A program made the position numbers and the translations under genes. Under the pieces are notes generated by a model. It was not told the origin of the DNA and did not search any database. It saw only the letters and a program-made list of their open reading frames with translations. A DNA stretch of 64,000 bases, from NCBI RefSeq assembly GCF_007676705.1, contig NZ_VEBF01000001.1:372001-436000 (forward strand). Direction: 5' to 3'. This document shows positions 9,295 through 16,907 of the stretch, in pieces (position 1 is the stretch's first letter; the number at the start of each line of letters is the position of its first letter). This DNA comes from Paenibacillus xylanexedens. GTDB lineage: Bacteria > Bacillota > Bacilli > Paenibacillales > Paenibacillaceae.

Positions 9295-10608
9295 TTAATT
9301 AGCATTCATCGGGATATCACTGCGGTTCACTCGAAGTAATTTTCCTGACGAAGTAGACAGCACATCAGGGTCTGTACCGAGACCAAAGTAGAAGTCACCT
9401 TCATTCTCTTCGAATGACTTGGCATACGTATCTTGATTGAAGCGCAGAATCTCATTCCATGTTGTCAGATCCGTTGATTGGTAGACCCGGTTGATGTACA
9501 GATTGGCACTTTGACGTGTGTACGTGAGTACATACACCTTGCCGTCCCGTAGCAACACATCCGTAGGAAGAGCCTTGGCATCTGGAAGAATAACTCGCCT
9601 TGCCTGATTAATGTCAGTCATGACATTCAAGGATTTGGGCAGCAGCTGCCCATCATTGAACACGCCTCCCGCTATATAGAGCAACTTGTTATTGAAGTTA
9701 ACATTTTTACCTATTTTATTATAAGGAATCGTACCCTTTTGATAAGTGAGTCCTGGCAGCATTTTGCTACCATAGATGACAACATCCCGTTTCTCAAGCT
9801 TTTCGTTAATCTCCAGGATATTGGTTTTGTCATTCCATATTTTATTGGCTGGATACATCATGCCAGAAGCATACAATTTTCCATTGAGTTGGAACATCGT
9901 ATAAGCCCGGAAGCCGAACGTATTAATGGTCGCATATTTCTGCCAAGTCTCACCTTCGTTATGAGAGATTAATATGGTTGGTTTGGAATCCGTACCCAGC
10001 GCGGCAAACATCTTGCCCTGATAAGAAGCCAAATCGTATACGTGTACACCTAGCGGCAGATTGCGATATTTGGTCCACACCTCTCCATCCAGACGATAGA
10101 AGTTGCCCAATTCCCACTGTTCACTATCAGAATCATTGCCAGGAATATATAACTTGTCGTTTAGTACTCTGTAAATATCAATCTGTTCCTCATCCACATA
10201 CATCTTCGTCGATGGCAAGATGCCCGGGTTGCTGTTAGTCACCGACTGGGTCTTGAATTTCGCATTCGCCGTATCATAATAAATGACTGGAATAGGGCCT
10301 GAATTCTGCGCTACGCCCAGATTGCTGCTATTTCCGTGGCCCAAATATATTTTGCCGTTGTACAGTTGCATGTCCCAGACGTTATTAGCATATGGTGTTT
10401 TGGTAAATGGTCTGCCTAGCAGTTCGATCTTCGTTGTTACATCCGCTGAACTGATCGGTGCATTCGACACCTTGGCAAGCCCACGTTCCGTCGCAGGGGG
10501 TTGATTCGTTGAGGTGGTGTTTTTCGGCTTGGAGTTCCCCATAAGCATCCAGCTCATTCCTGCAACAATGGTCAAAATTACGGCTGTCCATTTTGTATGT
10601 CTCTGCAT
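9295..10608 (-). CDS. Exported or membrane-anchored beta-propeller-like protein with an Asp-box, function unknown
   Basis: A 437-residue protein with one N-terminal hydrophobic segment (about residues 7-23) that looks like an uncleaved anchor or a signal peptide. The remainder is rich in short repeated blade-like segments (YNGKIYLGHG, LNDKLYIPG, YQGKMFAALG, LNGKLYASG, RDGKVYVLTY) typical of beta-propellers. One segment, SHNEGETW, resembles the Asp-box of sialidase/BNR repeats. No catalytic residues could be assigned, so enzymatic activity is not claimed. The start is the ATG eight bases after AGGAGG; a longer frame begins inside that ribosome binding site. The gene is flanked by terminators on both sides and seems to be transcribed alone. 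Confidence 0.7.
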   Translation of the reverse strand: MQRHTKWTAVILTIVAGMSWMLMGNSKPKNTTSTNQPPATERGLAKVSNAPISSADVTTKIELLGRPFTKTPYANNVWDMQLYNGKIYLGHGNSSNLGVAQNSGPIPVIYYDTANAKFKTQSVTNSNPGILPSTKMYVDEEQIDIYRVLNDKLYIPGNDSDSEQWELGNFYRLDGEVWTKYRNLPLGVHVYDLASYQGKMFAALGTDSKPTILISHNEGETWQKYATINTFGFRAYTMFQLNGKLYASGMMYPANKIWNDKTNILEINEKLEKRDVVIYGSKMLPGLTYQKGTIPYNKIGKNVNFNNKLLYIAGGVFNDGQLLPKSLNVMTDINQARRVILPDAKALPTDVLLRDGKVYVLTYTRQSANLYINRVYQSTDLTTWNEILRFNQDTYAKSFEENEGDFYFGLGTDPDVLSTSSGKLLRVNRSDIPMNAN

Positions 10609-10727
10609 GTCCGCTTCCTCCTTCATTTTTTCATCATCATTACCTTCACACCAAGATGATACAATTTGTATCTTTTTATACTATGTAATTCGACCCGCAC
10701 ATGCAACAAATTCCGCCCTATTTATAC

Positions 10728-10769
10728 AAAAAAAGTAGACAATCACGTCGGTTGATGTGCTGTCTACTT
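10728..10769 (-). terminator. Terminator after bdhA
   Basis: AAGTAGACA pairs with TGTCTACTT around a 19-base loop. On the minus strand seven T residues follow. It lies 20 bases past the bdhA stop. Confidence 0.85.
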
Positions 10770-10789
10770 GTTCATACTATCTGTGATTT

Positions 10790-11839
10790 CTATTCAGCTT
10801 TTACCAAAATCTTAACCTGATTTTTCTCTTTCAACAGTGCTTCAAATCCATGCTCTACCACTTCATCCAACGATATTCGTTTGGTCACCAGCTTGTCAGC
10901 CGGGAAGAAACCTTTATCCATCAGACTGATAACCGCCGGGAACACATCGCGATAACCAATAATGCCATTAACTGTACGTTCTTTCATGACAATTGAGTTC
11001 GGGTGAATCGGCGCTTCCTGTTCAAAAATACTGACGATCATCAACTCTCCACCAATACGTGTCGAATCGATGGCTTGTTGCAGAACACGTGGAACACCGG
11101 TCACTTCATAGGCTACGTTAACGCCACCTTGTGTACGTTGATGGATCTCTTCCACGACATTAAAATGCATTGGATCAATCACAATGGCACCGAGCTCTTC
11201 AGCTTTTGCTTTCCGTTCATCCGATAACTCCACCACATAAATATCCGACGCTCCCGAAGCTTTAAGCGCTTCGATGACCAGTAGTCCAATTGGGCCTGCG
11301 CCAAACACGGCTGCCGTATCTCCCACTTTCAGCTTGCTTTGGCGCACAGCGTGAAGTGCTACAGCTGAAGGTTCAACCAACGCACCTTGCTCATACGAGA
11401 TTGAATCCGGAATGGCATGTACCATGTTTTCTGCAGCAGTTACATACTCGGAGAATCCTCCTCCGCCTCCAGCGAGTCCAAGGAAACCCATCTGATCGCA
11501 CAGATTGTATCTGCCCTGTTTACAAGCTTCGCAGTGTCCACATGCATAGATGGGTTCTACCACAACACGATCGCCCGCCTTGAAACGTGTAACACCTTCC
11601 CCTACTTCAACCACCTGTCCTGAGAATTCATGCCCCATAACTATAGGCGCTTGTTCCCCTGTTAGCGGATGCGGTGCTTGAGCGGGAATGAAGATTGGAC
11701 CTGCTGTGTACTCGTGCAAATCACTACCGCAGATACCGCACCATTCCACTTTTATTTTGACCTTTCCTTCTTCAGGCTGAGGTTCATTAATATTTTCGAG
11801 ACGTAAATCTTTGACTCCATGCCAACGTAATGCTTTCAT
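10790..11839 (-). CDS. bdhA: (R,R)-2,3-butanediol dehydrogenase, zinc-dependent
   Basis: A 349-residue medium-chain zinc alcohol dehydrogenase. Catalytic zinc ligands are C37 (in CGICGSD), H70 and E71 (GHEFSG) and E156 (LVEPSAVA). The structural zinc is held by C100, C103, C106 and C114. The nucleotide-binding motif GAGPIG lies at 180-185. The combination of an extended HPLTGEQAP loop and the CxHC structural site matches butanediol/acetoin dehydrogenases, which interconvert acetoin and 2,3-butanediol with NAD(H). Other sugar-alcohol dehydrogenases of this family remain possible. It diverges from a LacI-type regulator, and its predicted start point is immediately followed by a 14-bp perfect operator, so control by that regulator is likely. 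Confidence 0.82.
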   Translation of the reverse strand: MKALRWHGVKDLRLENINEPQPEEGKVKIKVEWCGICGSDLHEYTAGPIFIPAQAPHPLTGEQAPIVMGHEFSGQVVEVGEGVTRFKAGDRVVVEPIYACGHCEACKQGRYNLCDQMGFLGLAGGGGGFSEYVTAAENMVHAIPDSISYEQGALVEPSAVALHAVRQSKLKVGDTAAVFGAGPIGLLVIEALKASGASDIYVVELSDERKAKAEELGAIVIDPMHFNVVEEIHQRTQGGVNVAYEVTGVPRVLQQAIDSTRIGGELMIVSIFEQEAPIHPNSIVMKERTVNGIIGYRDVFPAVISLMDKGFFPADKLVTKRISLDEVVEHGFEALLKEKNQVKILVKAE

Positions 11840-11875
11840 TCATTTCATCTCCCAGATCATAATTTGTGATATAAT

Positions 11876-11889
11876 CGGAAACGTTTCCG
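11876..11889. promoter_or_regulatory. Perfect LacI-type operator at the bdhA start point
   Basis: CGGAAACGTTTCCG is a perfect 14-bp palindrome with the central CG typical of LacI/PurR operators. It occupies about +1 to +14 of the bdhA promoter predicted next to it. A near-identical copy precedes the divergent regulator gene. Confidence 0.75.
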
Positions 11890-11896
11890 TAAATTA

Positions 11897-11925
11897 AATA
11901 TGTCACATTTTAGATACGCTGTCAA
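11897..11925 (-). promoter_or_regulatory. bdhA promoter
   Basis: The minus strand has a perfect -35 TTGACA, a 17-base spacer and -10 CATATT (four of six). The inferred start point is near 11890, directly against the operator. Confidence 0.6.
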
Positions 11926-12048
11926 ACATATTTCTCCACTAATATGTCTATTTCGTGATCATATCGAGCTTAATATAGAATACTAATGTTTAACTCAATA
12001 GGCTCCAACATGAATCTGCTCCTTACGCGAGATACTTCATTGCTCAAA

Positions 12049-12057
12049 TGTTATAAT
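12049..12057 (+). promoter_or_regulatory. Extended -10 promoter of the LacI-type regulator gene
   Basis: TGTTATAAT is a perfect extended -10 (TGnTATAAT). No good -35 accompanies it, as is common for extended -10 promoters. The operator copy lies about 40 bases downstream of the inferred start point. Confidence 0.5.
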
Positions 12058-12101
12058 CAAGTTATATATTTATCAGCGAATTCATACATATCCCAAAAAT
12101 C

Positions 12102-12115
12102 CGGAATCGTTTCCG
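12102..12115. promoter_or_regulatory. Second LacI-type operator, before the regulator gene
   Basis: CGGAATCGTTTCCG differs from the bdhA operator at one central base. It lies about 20 bases before the TTG start, placed to act as a roadblock in autoregulation. Confidence 0.65.
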
Positions 12116-12136
12116 ATTAAGTGAGGTAACCATACA

Positions 12137-13174
12137 TTGAGTAAAGATCAGAAACTTACGATCAAGGACGTGGCCGAACGTGCTGGCGTGGGCATCGCTA
12201 CCGTATCCCGGGCTATTAATAATTCAGAAGGCATTAGCAGTAAAACGCGAGATAAGGTGATGCAGGCTATTGAAGAACTTGGGTTTGTACCCAACACCTC
12301 CGCTCAGAGTCTGAAAATTCGGCAAACGCACCAGATCGCACTCGTTGTACCCGACATACGTAACGCCATCATTCCGGAAATCTCCTGGTCAGTGGAGCAA
12401 ACCGCGAAGCAGCATGGATACCATGTTGTGCAGATCAATACGGCCGGCAATGCTCGAACCGAGCTGGAAACCATTCGTAATGTGAAAAAACTGCATGTGG
12501 ATGGACTGATCTTCATGCCTCTGGCGTATCCCAAAACGTTGCCCGGGCTGATTGATAAAGCCCCTCTTCCCATCTCCATGATTAATTACGGGAAGAAACT
12601 GGAACCGGGCATGAAGGCAGATATCGTCTCTCTGTCTCAACCTGAAGGCAAATTGGTGATGGAACATCTGTTCAAAATCGGCCGGACTCGAATCGCATAT
12701 GCCGGAGCACCGAAGGACATTATTGAAGAACGCTTCCGTGCATATGAGCAAGCCGTAGGCCACGTGGACATCTCGCTCGTTTACTTCGGTGAGGACTTTT
12801 CCTTGAATACCGGTGCCAATGCTGCAGATTATTTCTACGGACTAACGCATATGCCAGATGCAGTCTATGCCATTAATGACATGGTCGCCATCGGGTTGGT
12901 TAATCGCTTCAAGGAGTTAGGGATTCGTGTACCCGAGGATGTGGCTGTGGTAGGCGTGGATAATAATCAATGGACCACTGTCTCGTCTCCACAGATTAGT
13001 TCTGTGTCCATCATGGGGGAGGAAGTCGCCAGGCTCGCTACTGAGCTGTTGTTAAAACGAATTCGGGAAATGAGCACGAGTGATTACGAACACATTCAAT
13101 TTGAACCGCGCTTAATTGTTCGTGAATCAAGTGTTACCACGATCCGTTCTTCTTCCCCAGGACCACACAAGTAA
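12137..13174 (+). CDS. LacI/GalR-family transcriptional regulator
   Basis: A 345-residue regulator. The helix-turn-helix lies at about residues 6-30 (TIKDVAERAGVGIATVSRAI) with the hinge helix near 50-60 (NTSAQSL). A periplasmic-binding-protein-like effector domain follows to about residue 330. The start is TTG, preceded by GAGG. It diverges from bdhA, and both flanks of the shared gap hold matching 14-bp operators, so it most likely represses bdhA and itself. The inducing sugar or metabolite is not evident. The operator differs from the usual CcpA cre, and the effector domain gives no reason to call it CcpA. Confidence 0.87.
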   Translation: MSKDQKLTIKDVAERAGVGIATVSRAINNSEGISSKTRDKVMQAIEELGFVPNTSAQSLKIRQTHQIALVVPDIRNAIIPEISWSVEQTAKQHGYHVVQINTAGNARTELETIRNVKKLHVDGLIFMPLAYPKTLPGLIDKAPLPISMINYGKKLEPGMKADIVSLSQPEGKLVMEHLFKIGRTRIAYAGAPKDIIEERFRAYEQAVGHVDISLVYFGEDFSLNTGANAADYFYGLTHMPDAVYAINDMVAIGLVNRFKELGIRVPEDVAVVGVDNNQWTTVSSPQISSVSIMGEEVARLATELLLKRIREMSTSDYEHIQFEPRLIVRESSVTTIRSSSPGPHK

Positions 13175-13253
13175 ACTTGGTGAGTAGGATGGAATACTTT
13201 ACAGCTACGGCTGTCGCAATCTCTGCAGTTCTTCTCTATACGGATACACTAAA

Positions 13254-13294
13254 AAGGTGTTGCTCAGGGATAATCCTTTCCTGGGCAACACCTT
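13254..13294. terminator. Bidirectional terminator between convergent genes
   Basis: A 15-bp stem with one mismatch joins AAGGTGTTGCTCAGG to its complement around an 11-base loop. Five T residues follow on the minus strand, with a weaker T-rich stretch on the plus strand. It separates the convergent LacI-type regulator and the 2-hydroxyacid dehydrogenase. Confidence 0.75.
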
Positions 13295-13350
13295 ATTTGT
13301 TGTTGAGTTCATATCACTTATAGGCGAGTCGTTATTCAGCACACGTTTAT

Positions 13351-14319
13351 CTAAGGGAGCAGTTGCCTGATCGGTGTTCCCTTCAGAAACATCTCTATAT
13401 TTTCTACGGTGTGGTTATAATAGATCTCATAATTGCCACGAGTCACATAACCCAGATGCGGTGTTGCCAGGACGTTGGGCAATGTTCGCATCACATGGTT
13501 AACCGGTAGCGGTTCCTGCTCATATACATCCAGACCTGCGCCAGCAATCACACCAATCTGCAATGCCTCCACCATAGCTTCCTGATCGACAATGCCCGCT
13601 CGTGACGTATTGATGAATAGGGCACTAGATTTCATTTGTTGAAATTCGGCTTGTCCGATCAGATTCCGCGTACGATCACTTAATACCAGATGAATGGATA
13701 TGATATCGCTCTGTGCAAGGAGTTGCTCCTTGGTCTCGGACCAGATCACACCATGTTTTTCGGCTTTTTCTGGTGTCAGATTCTCGCTCCAGGCTATCAC
13801 ATTCATGCCGAATGCTTGTGCAATCTCAGCCATACGGGTACCTATTTTGCCCAAACCGAGCAATCCTAGTGTTCTTCCATGCAGATCAAAGCCTACAGTG
13901 CTCTGCCAGTTTCGATTGGAGCGAAGTGCATTATTTTCCGTTACCAGCTGTCTGGACAGTCCCAGAATAAGAGCCCAGGTAAGTTCTGTTGGCGGATTGG
14001 AGCTTCCCTCCGTTCCACACACAATGACTCCATGCTGCTCTGCAGCCCAGAGGTCTATGGACGCATTGTGCATACCACTTGTAATCAGAAGTTTCAGCCG
14101 GGGAAGCTGAGAAATGACCTTCTCCGGAAACGGAGTACGTTCCCGCATGAGGATCACCATATCGAAATCCTGCAATTCCTGAATGACTTTTTCTTCTGAG
14201 CCCATATAGTTATTGAATGTCTGAATCTCTACCCGATCCATCAACGGACTCCAGTCCGCTGACGTCAGAGCGACGTTCTGATAATCATCCAAAACGGCAC
14301 AGCGCAACTTCGTATCCAT
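13351..14319 (-). CDS. D-2-hydroxyacid dehydrogenase family protein
   Basis: A 322-residue NAD(P)-dependent oxidoreductase. The Rossmann motif GLGKIG lies at 155-160. The catalytic triad of the family is visible as R239 (NTSRAGIVD), E268 (DVYEQEPLP) and H287 (ATPHLGY). Members reduce 2-keto acids to D-2-hydroxyacids or act on phosphoglycerate and glyoxylate; the MDTKLRCAVLDDYQNVA start is typical of a subgroup with unassigned substrates. The nearest upstream feature is the first copy of a dispersed inverted-repeat element, not a gene of known pathway, so context does not narrow the substrate. Confidence 0.83.
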   Translation of the reverse strand: MDTKLRCAVLDDYQNVALTSADWSPLMDRVEIQTFNNYMGSEEKVIQELQDFDMVILMRERTPFPEKVISQLPRLKLLITSGMHNASIDLWAAEQHGVIVCGTEGSSNPPTELTWALILGLSRQLVTENNALRSNRNWQSTVGFDLHGRTLGLLGLGKIGTRMAEIAQAFGMNVIAWSENLTPEKAEKHGVIWSETKEQLLAQSDIISIHLVLSDRTRNLIGQAEFQQMKSSALFINTSRAGIVDQEAMVEALQIGVIAGAGLDVYEQEPLPVNHVMRTLPNVLATPHLGYVTRGNYEIYYNHTVENIEMFLKGTPIRQLLP

Positions 14320-14360
14320 TCCTGATCTCCTCCTATATCTGCTCCATTCTTAACCAAATA

Positions 14361-14587
14361 AATTAAACTAAAGAATATTTACACTAGTTACTCCAATGAC
14401 AGAACAACCCTCTGATCGCTGTTATCCCCAGATTTTTTTCATTTCATTTTCTAGAGGGAAATTCCGGGGATAAAGGCGAGGCATATGCTTCCGATGTAGC
14501 TTTCTTTCAGATAGCTTTTAGCTCCGCTTCCTCAGCTTATTTCTGTCCTCTCCGTTTGTGTAAATGTTAAGTTCAATATATATATTG
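14361..14587. repeat. Dispersed inverted-repeat element, copy 1 (MITE-like)
   Basis: This gene-free block resembles a second block near 56.5 kb. It begins near TTTACACTAG and ends near GTGTAAATGTT, which are inverted with respect to each other. It shares the segments GATCGCTGTTATCCCCAG followed by a T-run, GGATAAAGGCGA and GCTCCGCTTC with the other copy. An inner stem pairs TTATCCCC with GGGGATAA. It lies between two minus-strand genes and has no open frame with a ribosome binding site. A non-autonomous mobile element or a structured repeat family are both possible. Confidence 0.65.
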
Positions 14588-14706
14588 TAGCAACTTCGGC
14601 TTAGCCTGCCCAATGCCATCAGACACAGATAAGAGAAGGGGTGCAACTTCCATAACCTTCGTTTAGTGAATTACTCTGCATCACTTTAAACAGGATCATT
14701 CCCCTA

Positions 14707-15288
14707 TTAATTCAGCAAAGACAGCGTAACCTGGATGCTCTGCTCTACAAACAAACGCTCAGGCCCCGATTTCATCAATACAGTTAATCCAATCATGGAT
14801 ACAACTAGAGACTGTGCGACCGCATTCGCGTTCATGTCAGTAGACAACTCCCCGCTCTGTTGCCCTCGTTCTATCGTTTCCTTGAAAAGAACACCCAGAT
14901 ACATCTGATGCTCACGTGTAAGAACAGCGAATTTGGGATCATGCGGAGCCAGTTCAACCATCGTATTAATGCAAAAACAGCCGTGACTGGGCTCGGTCAC
15001 ACTTCCCTCTGCTCCAATATGTTCAAACAGTCCACGAAAGGCTTCTCGCACGGAGGTGCCCTGTTGAAGTCTGGCTCTGACTTGAGCCGCATGCTGAGTA
15101 GTATACCGTCGTAGCGCTGTTTCGAATAATTCCTTTTTATCCCCAAAGGCTGCATATAGACTGGGGCGTTGGATGCCCATTGCAGTCGTCAAATCACTCA
15201 ACGATGCCGCTTCGAACCCCTTATCCCAAAACGTATGCATCGCTGCATCAAGTGCTTTATCCGTATCAAATTCCCGTTGTCTAACCAT
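14707..15288 (-). CDS. TetR/AcrR-family transcriptional regulator
   Basis: A 193-residue regulator with an N-terminal TetR-type helix-turn-helix (residues about 8-55, with the pattern ALDAAMHTFWDKGFEAASL and RPSLYAAFGDKKELF). A ligand-binding domain of the YcdC/AcrR C-terminal type follows. The ATG start is seven bases after GAGGTGG; a GTG nine bases further upstream would fall inside the ribosome binding site. It diverges from an MFS exporter gene. Both promoters in the gap have a related 14-bp site just past the predicted start point, so it very probably represses the exporter and itself. The effector compound is unknown. Confidence 0.87.
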   Translation of the reverse strand: MVRQREFDTDKALDAAMHTFWDKGFEAASLSDLTTAMGIQRPSLYAAFGDKKELFETALRRYTTQHAAQVRARLQQGTSVREAFRGLFEHIGAEGSVTEPSHGCFCINTMVELAPHDPKFAVLTREHQMYLGVLFKETIERGQQSGELSTDMNANAVAQSLVVSMIGLTVLMKSGPERLFVEQSIQVTLSLLN

Positions 15289-15305
15289 ACAATCCACCTC
15301 TTTAT

Positions 15306-15319
15306 GTATCGATCAGTAT
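15306..15319. promoter_or_regulatory. TetR-type operator, tetR side
   Basis: Read on the minus strand the site is ATACTGATCGATAC, which fits ATACYRATCGRTAC together with the site on the exporter side. It falls just downstream of the predicted tetR start point. Confidence 0.55.
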
Positions 15320-15326
15320 TTATTAT

Positions 15327-15356
15327 ATTGTAATCTCATCTCAAGTAAGAAGTCAA
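15327..15356 (-). promoter_or_regulatory. Promoter of the TetR-type regulator gene
   Basis: TTGACT and TACAAT (each five of six) are separated by 18 bases on the minus strand. Confidence 0.5.
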
Positions 15357-15432
15357 AGCTAATTAACAGAGTAGTAAATATTTTCAGCTACAAAGTAACA
15401 TTAACGAATTTTCAAACTCCCCTAAATCTCTG

Positions 15433-15462
15433 TTGACAGAGTTCAAGCAAATAAAGTATGGT
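15433..15462 (+). promoter_or_regulatory. Promoter of the MFS exporter gene
   Basis: A perfect -35 TTGACA, an 18-base spacer and -10 TATGGT (four of six) precede the gene. The inferred start point is near 15469. Confidence 0.5.
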
Positions 15463-15478
15463 TATGCGGAAACATATC

Positions 15479-15492
15479 ATACCAATCGGTAC
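15479..15492. promoter_or_regulatory. TetR-type operator, exporter side
   Basis: ATACCAATCGGTAC contains the inverted half-sites TACC and GGTA and lies about +10 to +23 of the exporter promoter, where a bound repressor would block transcription. Confidence 0.6.
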
Positions 15493-15515
15493 AAAATAGA
15501 AAGGGAAAACCATTT

Positions 15516-16727
15516 ATGCAAACTTCTTCTCCAAATGCACAGTTATCCAACAAAGATCGTCCTGCCATGTCACAGTTAGTTGCTCTACTCTTTGCCGTGT
15601 GCAGCGGACTCGCGGTGGCCAATATCTATTATGCTCAGCCTTTGTTGGACTCCATCGCCCAGGAATTCGGCATCTCTCCATCCTCCATAGGCATTGTCAT
15701 TACAGTAACTCAAATATGTTATGCCCTGGGGCTGTTTCTTCTCGTTCCACTTGGTGACCTCTTGAACCGCCGCAAGCTGATCATTATTCAAATGCTCTTA
15801 TCCGTGCTTGCACTGGTTATTGTAGGAACCGCACAGTCCAGTTCCCTGTTGTTCATGGGGATGGCGGTCGTTGGTTTATTAGCCGTCATTACGCAAACAT
15901 TGGTTGCCTTTGCTGCATACTTGGCAGCCCCTTCAGAACGTGGCCGCATTGTCGGACAGGTAACCAGCGGAATCGTCATCGGCATTTTACTTGCACGAAC
16001 TGTTGCAGGTACGCTGAACGATTGGCTCGGCTGGAGATCGGTATATCTCTTCTCTGCCAGTCTTACCTTACTCGGCATTCTTGCCCTTTTCCTTGTTCTC
16101 CCAAGGCAGCAACCCCAACGAATGAAACAAAGTTACTTCCAATTACTCAGATCTGTCTTGCTACTGTACCGTGAGTTGCCTGTATTACGAGTACGCGGTG
16201 TACTGGCCATGCTCATTTTTACAGCCTTCAGCATCTTATGGACTTCCATGGTTCTGCCACTAAGTAGCCCTCCACTGTCCCTGTCTCATACGGTCATAGG
16301 TGCATTCGGTCTCGCAGGAGCGGCTGGAGCACTGGCTGCTGCCCGTGCAGGTAAGCTCGCTGATCGGGGCCTTGGGCAAAAAACAACGGGTATCTCTCTT
16401 GTCATTCTACTCTTGTCCTGGCTGCCCATCGGTTATGTCCATCAATCTCTATGGTTCCTGATCCTGGGTGTTATCCTTCTCGATCTCGCCGTTCAAGCAA
16501 TACATGTGACCAACCAGACCCTGATCTACGAAGTTCGTCCTGAAGCACAGAGCCGCCTGACGGCAGCTTATATGATCTTTTATTCCATCGGCAGTGCGAC
16601 CGGCTCGATTGCCTCTACACAGGTATATGCATGGGCGGGGTGGACAGCTGTATGCTGGTTAGGTGCTGGTGTTAGTGCAGCGGCCCTTCTGTTCTGGATG
16701 ATCGATCGTTATATGCATCGGAATTAG
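15516..16727 (+). CDS. MFS transporter (probable drug/metabolite exporter)
   Basis: A 403-residue protein with twelve predicted membrane segments. The first pair includes the ANIYYAQPLLDSIAQEFG segment. A motif-A-like loop (PLGDLLNRRKLI) follows the second helix, placing it in the major facilitator superfamily, probably a DHA1-like exporter resembling the YgaY/YtbD group. An AAGG-containing ribosome binding site precedes the ATG. It is controlled, by inference, by the divergent TetR-type regulator. Its stop codon overlaps the stop of a small convergent gene by three bases. The substrate is unknown. Confidence 0.85.
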   Translation: MQTSSPNAQLSNKDRPAMSQLVALLFAVCSGLAVANIYYAQPLLDSIAQEFGISPSSIGIVITVTQICYALGLFLLVPLGDLLNRRKLIIIQMLLSVLALVIVGTAQSSSLLFMGMAVVGLLAVITQTLVAFAAYLAAPSERGRIVGQVTSGIVIGILLARTVAGTLNDWLGWRSVYLFSASLTLLGILALFLVLPRQQPQRMKQSYFQLLRSVLLLYRELPVLRVRGVLAMLIFTAFSILWTSMVLPLSSPPLSLSHTVIGAFGLAGAAGALAAARAGKLADRGLGQKTTGISLVILLLSWLPIGYVHQSLWFLILGVILLDLAVQAIHVTNQTLIYEVRPEAQSRLTAAYMIFYSIGSATGSIASTQVYAWAGWTAVCWLGAGVSAAALLFWMIDRYMHRN

Positions 16728-16882
16728 TCCAACTTATTCCAGACAACTATAAAAAGGGTTGCTAACGGACCAAACAACAGGGAAATCAGAAACCAGTTCC
16801 GACCACTTCTGTTTTTTCCCTGAGCCAGTCCGGCATTTATCAAGGCAAGTGTCCCCCAACCTACAAAGTATTCATTATCCAT
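16724..16882 (-). CDS. Small 52-residue membrane protein, conserved-looking, function unknown
   Basis: A short frame with an ATG preceded by GGGAGAGGTG encodes 52 residues. It has a weakly hydrophobic first part (GWGTLALINAGLAQGKN) and a clear membrane segment (residues about 31-47, FLISLLFGPLATLFIVV). It begins 25 bases after the stop of the upstream START-like gene, so the two are probably cotranscribed. Its stop overlaps the stop of the convergent MFS gene by three bases. I have seen similar small INAGLAQGK-type proteins in Gram-positive genomes but know no function for them. The strong ribosome binding site and operon position support it being real. Confidence 0.65.
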   Translation of the reverse strand: MDNEYFVGWGTLALINAGLAQGKNRSGRNWFLISLLFGPLATLFIVVWNKLD

Positions 16883-16907
16883 CAAAAATCACCTCTCCCT
16901 TATCCAA

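Noticed and set aside
9087-9305. A 72-residue minus-strand open frame after the propeller-like gene
   Set aside because: It overlaps the end of that gene, runs through a terminator hairpin and has no ribosome binding site.
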